Assembly: GCA_020431945.1 (NCBI GenBank)
Contig: JAGQHH010000318.1
Location: forward strand, 1-8,987
Length of the DNA: 8,987 nucleotides
Direction: 5' to 3'
Origin: Cyanobacteria bacterium HKST-UBA02
GTDB taxonomy: Bacteria; Cyanobacteriota; Vampirovibrionia; Obscuribacterales; Obscuribacteraceae
The position numbers and the translations under genes were made by a program. The notes beneath the pieces were generated by a model. The model saw only the letters and a list, made by a program, of their open reading frames with translations. It was not told the DNA's origin and made no database searches. The first letter of the stretch is position 1. The number at the start of each line of letters is the position of its first letter. This document shows positions 6,217-8,987 of this stretch, in pieces.

Positions 6217-8541
6217 TCAGCCCTGGAAATGCTTCCGGCGATAAGCGTCTGCCAGAGCCTCGATCTGATCGGCCGGAGGAAGCACATAGGTGCGGCCGGC
6301 ATAATAGATCGGCTCGAGCTTCATTATGCAACCGTTATCGTTGACGATGCGCGGGGGAAGATTGTTGGCTTCGTAGAGCGCCTCGATGGGAACATTGCGT
6401 CCGTATTTCTGCAGAGCCAGCTTGGAAAGCGTGTCGCCGTAGATAAGCTTGACATCGGTGGCGCACTCGGCAGGTCCGACCCGGCTGCTGAACTGATCGC
6501 GCATCTGGCTGGCCCGGGCACGGTAAGCCTGGGTGAGCTCGGGGATCTGGTCCTGGCTGGGGAGAACATATTCACGTCCGGCGACATAATCGGGATCGCG
6601 AAGCTCGATGCTATTGCCGTTCTGAACTGCCTGGGGCTTCAGACCGTTGGCTTCGAAGATGGCCTCGATCGCCGGATAGCCATATTTGCGGTTGGCCATA
6701 TTCCAGAAGCGATCGCTGCGCTCGATCTTGACGCTCTTGGTCTCGTTGGGCGCTCCCAGGCGCGGATCGATGTCCAATGTTTCCAACCTCGGTCTTTGTG
6801 GCTGTCTTTCCACCGGTTGTCTTTCCACCGGCTGCCTTTCTACGGGCTGTCTCTCGACAGGTTGTCCTTCAACCGGCAGATCTCTTTGTACCACACGCTC
6901 GGGTTGTCCCTGATCAAGCTGGACTCCCTCCTGCTCCTGGGGAGGTGCGGCGTTGGCGCTGAATACGTCTTCGGGACGGACGCCGAACTTGGCGGCATGA
7001 CCGATCATATCCGAGATGCTGATGCCCCGTCCGTCACCATCCACGGTGTGACGGATAGTGCCGTAATTGTCCAGCATATAACCGAGGACGGCACGCTGCT
7101 CGGGATTGTACTTGAAAGTGTCGTTGCGGGCGGCTTCCAGCTCGTTTTCCTTGATCACGTTGTCCGAGCCGGCCAGACCCTGGAAGTCCTCGGTGCGGCC
7201 GAAATTGGCAAGCATGCGTGCAGACATGGCACGGTCGTTGTTGCGGTTTTCGGTATTTTCGGTGAGGTCTCTCAGGTCGCCTTTGCTGATGCCCCGGGAC
7301 TGCTCGGCACGATCGCTGTCATCATTGGTGACATCGTTGTGGAGCATGGCGATGGCATCGACATTGTTTCTCATGTTGCGCAGAACCATCGCTTCCAGCG
7401 GCGATCGCGCAGCTATATTGCTCTGCAAAACGGTATCGAGCTCGCTGGCATGGATATAGCTCTTGTTGCCGTTGATATTGTTGAGGCTATCGAAGTTCTG
7501 GCTTCCGTATTCGCCCATCACCCGACCCATCAGGTTGCGCTGGGCGAGGGACTGCTCGATATTGCCTGTGATGGCAGCCACTTCCTGAGGAGTATAGGCG
7601 CCGGAGGTGAGATGCTGATCCATGGCTCTCAGAGAGTCGGAGAGCGAGTGATTCTTGAAACCGACCTCGATAGCGTCCAGTCCTTGAGCACTGGCACCGC
7701 CGACTTTGTCGCGGGGATCCACGGTGAAATTCACATCACCCATGCGGGGTCGGAATTCGGGCTGCTCGAGACCGATCTGAGGATCGGCGCCGTGCTTGGC
7801 GGACCAGTCGAGAACATCGGAGAGAGTCATCTTGTTCCAGTTGTCCCCGTCACGGGCAGCGCGGATGCCACCATAATTTTCGCGCATATAGTCGAGGACC
7901 GCTTTCTCGTCCGGACCGAAGCGCATTGAGTCGCGCTTGGCGCGGTCGAGTTCGCCTTTCTCGAGCAGTCCGTCGGGACCGGCCAGATTGAGCCATTTCT
8001 CACGGCTGCCGAAAGACGAGAGCATCTGACGGGACATCTGGGTGTGGAAGCGGCCGTTGCTCTGCTCCTGACCCCATTCACTCAAGTCCTTGGTGCTGAT
8101 GCCTTTGGCGATCTCGTCCGAGCGGCTCGGTCTGTCGTCATGGAAGCTGCTGGCGTCTTCATGCTGGAGCGAGATCTCGTCGATACGATTGCGAAGCGAG
8201 CGGGCAATCATGCCTTTGATAGGAGAGTAAGTTTCGATCCCGGACATCAGCCGGCTGTCGAGGTCCTGGGCGTGGATATAATGATCGCCGTTGCTCAGGT
8301 CTTTGAACTGAGACTGGCCGTATTCCACCATTACCCGGGGAAGAAGACCGGCGGTCTCGAGCTGCTGGGCGACCATTTGACCGACCTGACGGCGCTCGGT
8401 CTCGGATAGTCCGGAACTGGCGAGACCACGATCGGCGGACTCGACGGCGTCGGAGAGCCGATTCTGTCTCATACCCTGTTGCAGAATCTCAAAAGACTGC
8501 GAAGCAGCCTGCTCAACATTGTGAGCGCCATCATGTGTCAT
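6217..8541 (-). CDS. Large LysM protein with duplicated EF-hand-like module
   Basis: 774 residues. The start ATG at 8541 is set by a strong SD (GGAGGT). An in-frame ATG at 8670 would add 43 residues but lies on the proposed promoter. Residues 30-256 and 300-527 are two copies of one module, sharing GRVMxEYG, YIHAxELD, GISKxDL, an FGP/YNPE-(x)RAVLxYM-NYG block and an ending acidic loop. Each copy carries degenerate EF-hand-like loops, best seen at D231-x-D233 to D242 and D501-x-D503 to D511, so calcium binding is possible. Residues 556-580 are PVERQ repeats, a flexible linker. Two LysM-type domains follow (about 602-661 and 696-755), each with a YG-x(2,4)-IEAI/LYEAN core and an 'AGR-YVLP' ending. 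LysM usually binds peptidoglycan or chitin-like glycans. No signal peptide or membrane segment is visible, so the route to the cell wall, or an intracellular role, is open. No enzymatic domain recognised. Confidence 0.85.
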   Translation of the reverse strand: MTHDGAHNVEQAASQSFEILQQGMRQNRLSDAVESADRGLASSGLSETERRQVGQMVAQQLETAGLLPRVMVEYGQSQFKDLSNGDHYIHAQDLDSRLMSGIETYSPIKGMIARSLRNRIDEISLQHEDASSFHDDRPSRSDEIAKGISTKDLSEWGQEQSNGRFHTQMSRQMLSSFGSREKWLNLAGPDGLLEKGELDRAKRDSMRFGPDEKAVLDYMRENYGGIRAARDGDNWNKMTLSDVLDWSAKHGADPQIGLEQPEFRPRMGDVNFTVDPRDKVGGASAQGLDAIEVGFKNHSLSDSLRAMDQHLTSGAYTPQEVAAITGNIEQSLAQRNLMGRVMGEYGSQNFDSLNNINGNKSYIHASELDTVLQSNIAARSPLEAMVLRNMRNNVDAIAMLHNDVTNDDSDRAEQSRGISKGDLRDLTENTENRNNDRAMSARMLANFGRTEDFQGLAGSDNVIKENELEAARNDTFKYNPEQRAVLGYMLDNYGTIRHTVDGDGRGISISDMIGHAAKFGVRPEDVFSANAAPPQEQEGVQLDQGQPERVVQRDLPVEGQPVERQPVERQPVERQPVERQPQRPRLETLDIDPRLGAPNETKSVKIERSDRFWNMANRKYGYPAIEAIFEANGLKPQAVQNGNSIELRDPDYVAGREYVLPSQDQIPELTQAYRARASQMRDQFSSRVGPAECATDVKLIYGDTLSKLALQKYGRNVPIEALYEANNLPPRIVNDNGCIMKLEPIYYAGRTYVLPPADQIEALADAYRRKHFQG
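6801..6875 (-). repeat. Five 15-bp tandem units encoding PVERQ linker
   Basis: Five consecutive 15-base units, each encoding a five-residue P-V-E-R/G-Q step on the minus strand. The first two units differ at one base (6817). The others have diverged mostly at silent positions, so the amino-acid repeat is better kept than the DNA. It separates the module region from the LysM domains. Confidence 0.85.
6961..7644 (-). repeat. Second copy of the duplicated module in the LysM gene
   Basis: Encodes residues 300-527, homologous by eye to residues 30-256 (7774-8454). Shared landmarks include MGEYG/MVEYG, YIHASELD/YIHAQDLD, RGISKGDL/KGISTKDL, RMLANFG/QMLSSFG and GYMLDNYGTIR/DYMRENYGGIR. Divergence is high, so the duplication is old. 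Boundaries are approximate. Confidence 0.75.
7774..8454 (-). repeat. First copy of the duplicated module in the LysM gene
   Basis: Encodes residues 30-256, aligned with the copy at 6961-7644. It contains the best-preserved calcium-loop-like stretch, D231-x-D233-x-x-N236 ending at D242. The second copy is one residue shorter there. Confidence 0.75.
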
Positions 8542-8548
8542 AGCCTGA

Positions 8549-8554
8549 ACCTCC
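8549..8554 (-). promoter_or_regulatory. SD of the LysM gene
   Basis: Reads GGAGGT on the minus strand, seven bases before ATG at 8541. It is the best SD in the window and decides the start over the upstream in-frame ATG at 8670. Confidence 0.8.
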
Positions 8555-8641
8555 AGGAAGCGAGCGATTGGGGGGTGTCGAAAAGGGAAAAGGCAGGCCA
8601 ACGCCGGGTTATTTGATTTGCTGTTTGCGAGCGATGCATAC

Positions 8642-8670
8642 AGATTAGAATCGGCGACCCTCAATATCAA
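8642..8670 (-). promoter_or_regulatory. Sigma-70-type promoter of the LysM gene
   Basis: On the minus strand TTGATA (complement of 8665-8670), a spacer of exactly 17 bases, then TAATCT (complement of 8642-8647). The -35 matches the consensus at five of six positions and the -10 at four of six. Transcription would begin near 8635, giving a leader of about 94 bases before the ATG at 8541. Confidence 0.6.
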
Positions 8671-8811
8671 TACGGGAAATCACGTAGGATGGGGGAAAAT
8701 ACGAAGGTCTCGAGAGTCTCGAAGGGGTAGAATTGCACCGGAGGCGAACCCGCAAATGCCCACCAGTAGACACTTTAGAGGTTCGGCAATATCGCAATTT
8801 TATCCAATTTC

Positions 8812-8840
8812 TTGCAATGCCGGGTACATACACATATAGC
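8812..8840 (+). promoter_or_regulatory. Promoter-like site for the right-end gene
   Basis: TTGCAA (8812-8817), a 17-base spacer, then TATAGC (8835-8840). Each hexamer matches consensus at four of six positions. Transcription would start near 8847 and run through the C/T-rich tract to a possible ATG at 8892. Confidence 0.4.
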
Positions 8841-8879
8841 CCCCAATCCCAATCCCTTTCCCTTTCCTCCCCTCCCCCC
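8840..8879 (-). other. Potential G-quadruplex / polypurine tract
   Basis: The minus strand carries six runs of three or more G within 40 bases. The four on the promoter-proximal side (8840-8862) are separated by three-base loops (AAA, ATT, ATT), which fits the G3N1-7 rule exactly. The + strand is a pure C/T stretch from 8854 to 8879. It lies in the putative leader of the right-end gene, with G runs on the template strand. Confidence 0.55.
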
Positions 8880-8891
8880 GAGAATCAGACC

Positions 8892-8987
8892 ATGTCCACC
8901 CCCGATGCAAACGCACGCACCCAGACTCCGCCCACCCAGGAACTCCTGGATGACCCCAACAACAATCCCCCCCCCCCCCCCCCTAAG
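8892..8987 (+). CDS. Possible proline-rich protein, 3' partial
   Basis: A frame opens at ATG 8892 and runs without a stop to the end of the window, giving 32 residues: MSTPDANARTQTPP, then TQELLDDPNNN, then six prolines and K. The composition (S, T, P, N, Q, D) looks like a disordered N-terminus. There is no signal peptide and no good SD. GAG at 8880-8882, nine bases upstream, is the only hint. An in-frame ATG at 8817 would add 25 residues but overlaps the promoter-like site. The promoter-like pair upstream and divergence from the LysM gene support a gene here. The run of 17 C near its end makes the frame uncertain. Confidence 0.35.
   Translation, partial: MSTPDANARTQTPPTQELLDDPNNNPPPPPPK
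8967..8983. repeat. Homopolymer of 17 C
   Basis: A pure C17 run followed by TAAG at the window end. In the frame opened at 8892 it encodes prolines. Adding one C would put TAA in frame directly after it. Confidence 0.9.

Larger units (their letters stand above)
8542..8891. other. Divergent intergenic region
   Basis: About 350 bases without a convincing gene. From left to right it holds the SD and ~94-base leader of the LysM gene, its promoter (8642-8670), an 8-bp palindrome TCTCGAGA (8708-8715) with a nearby TCTCGA copy (8717-8722), an AT-rich stretch (about 8787-8817), a + strand promoter-like pair (8812-8840) and a C/T-rich tract (8840-8879). Short frames on both strands lack SD sites and recognisable products. 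Confidence 0.6.

Noticed and set aside
5145..6302. 385-residue open frame on the minus strand opposite the Nudix/TPR genes
   Set aside because: It crosses the strong terminator and opposes the well-supported TPR gene. No domain is visible.
6109..7929. 606-residue open frame on the + strand opposite the LysM gene
   Set aside because: Its translation is low-complexity in places (repeats mirror the PVERQ units), has no recognisable domain or SD, and opposes a strand with clear LysM domains, promoter and SD. It is a by-product of codon usage.
8542..8670. 43-residue N-terminal extension of the LysM protein (ATG at 8670)
   Set aside because: The ATG lies within the proposed -35 element, has no SD, and the extension is neither a signal peptide nor similar to the rest. 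The ATG at 8541 has a near-perfect SD.
8701..8724. TCTCGAGA palindrome with a nearby TCTCGA copy
   Set aside because: It could be an operator, but CTCGAG-like strings are frequent throughout this sequence, so it is not distinctive enough to call.
8618..8839. Short open frames of 62-73 residues on both strands in the divergent region
   Set aside because: No SD, no recognisable product, and they overlap both promoter-like sites.

Overview
The window looks like a bacterial chromosomal segment of moderately high GC. Genes are closely packed in short, strand-switching operons, with ATGA start/stop overlaps and Shine-Dalgarno (SD) sites on several genes. Nothing marks a phage, plasmid or insertion sequence, and I see no rRNA, tRNA or CRISPR array. 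The content (a LysM protein with long internal repeats, a TPR protein, a soluble PAS-type sensor kinase, a BtaA-like protein) would fit an environmental lineage such as Obscuribacterales (Vampirovibrionia), but that placement is a low-confidence impression. It rests on no marker gene.

Region 1 (1-2477, + strand) is a three-gene operon. It holds the 3' part of a DUF3419/BtaA-like 3-amino-3-carboxypropyl transferase (cut by the left edge), a 321-residue protein with a GNAT acetyltransferase core, and a haem-oxygenase-like diiron oxidase/oxygenase. The overlap and short spacing suggest one pathway. No btaB-type methyltransferase follows, so a product other than an ordinary betaine lipid is possible. 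This is the best candidate for an undescribed biosynthetic system here.

Region 2 (2639-4723, - strand) pairs a cytoplasmic PAS-HisKA-HATPase sensor kinase with an uncharacterised Sec-exported protein nine bases downstream. No response regulator is in view. Region 3 (4810-6146, + strand) starts divergently from the kinase. It holds a Nudix hydrolase of the ADP-ribose pyrophosphatase type, possibly translated from a leaderless mRNA, coupled by an ATGA overlap to a TPR protein. It ends in a strong hairpin shared with the convergent gene that follows.

Region 4 (6217-8541, - strand) is a 774-residue protein: two copies of a ~227-residue module with EF-hand-like loops, a five-unit PVERQ linker, and two C-terminal LysM domains. 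It has no signal peptide. A good promoter (TTGATA, 17 bp, TAATCT) and SD (GGAGGT) support its start. Region 5 (8542-8987) is a ~350-base divergent intergenic region with a second promoter-like site and a polypurine/polypyrimidine tract able to form a G-quadruplex. The beginning of a possible + strand gene follows. Its reading frame runs into a run of 17 C at the window end, which is either a phase-variable tract or a sequencing/contig-end artefact.
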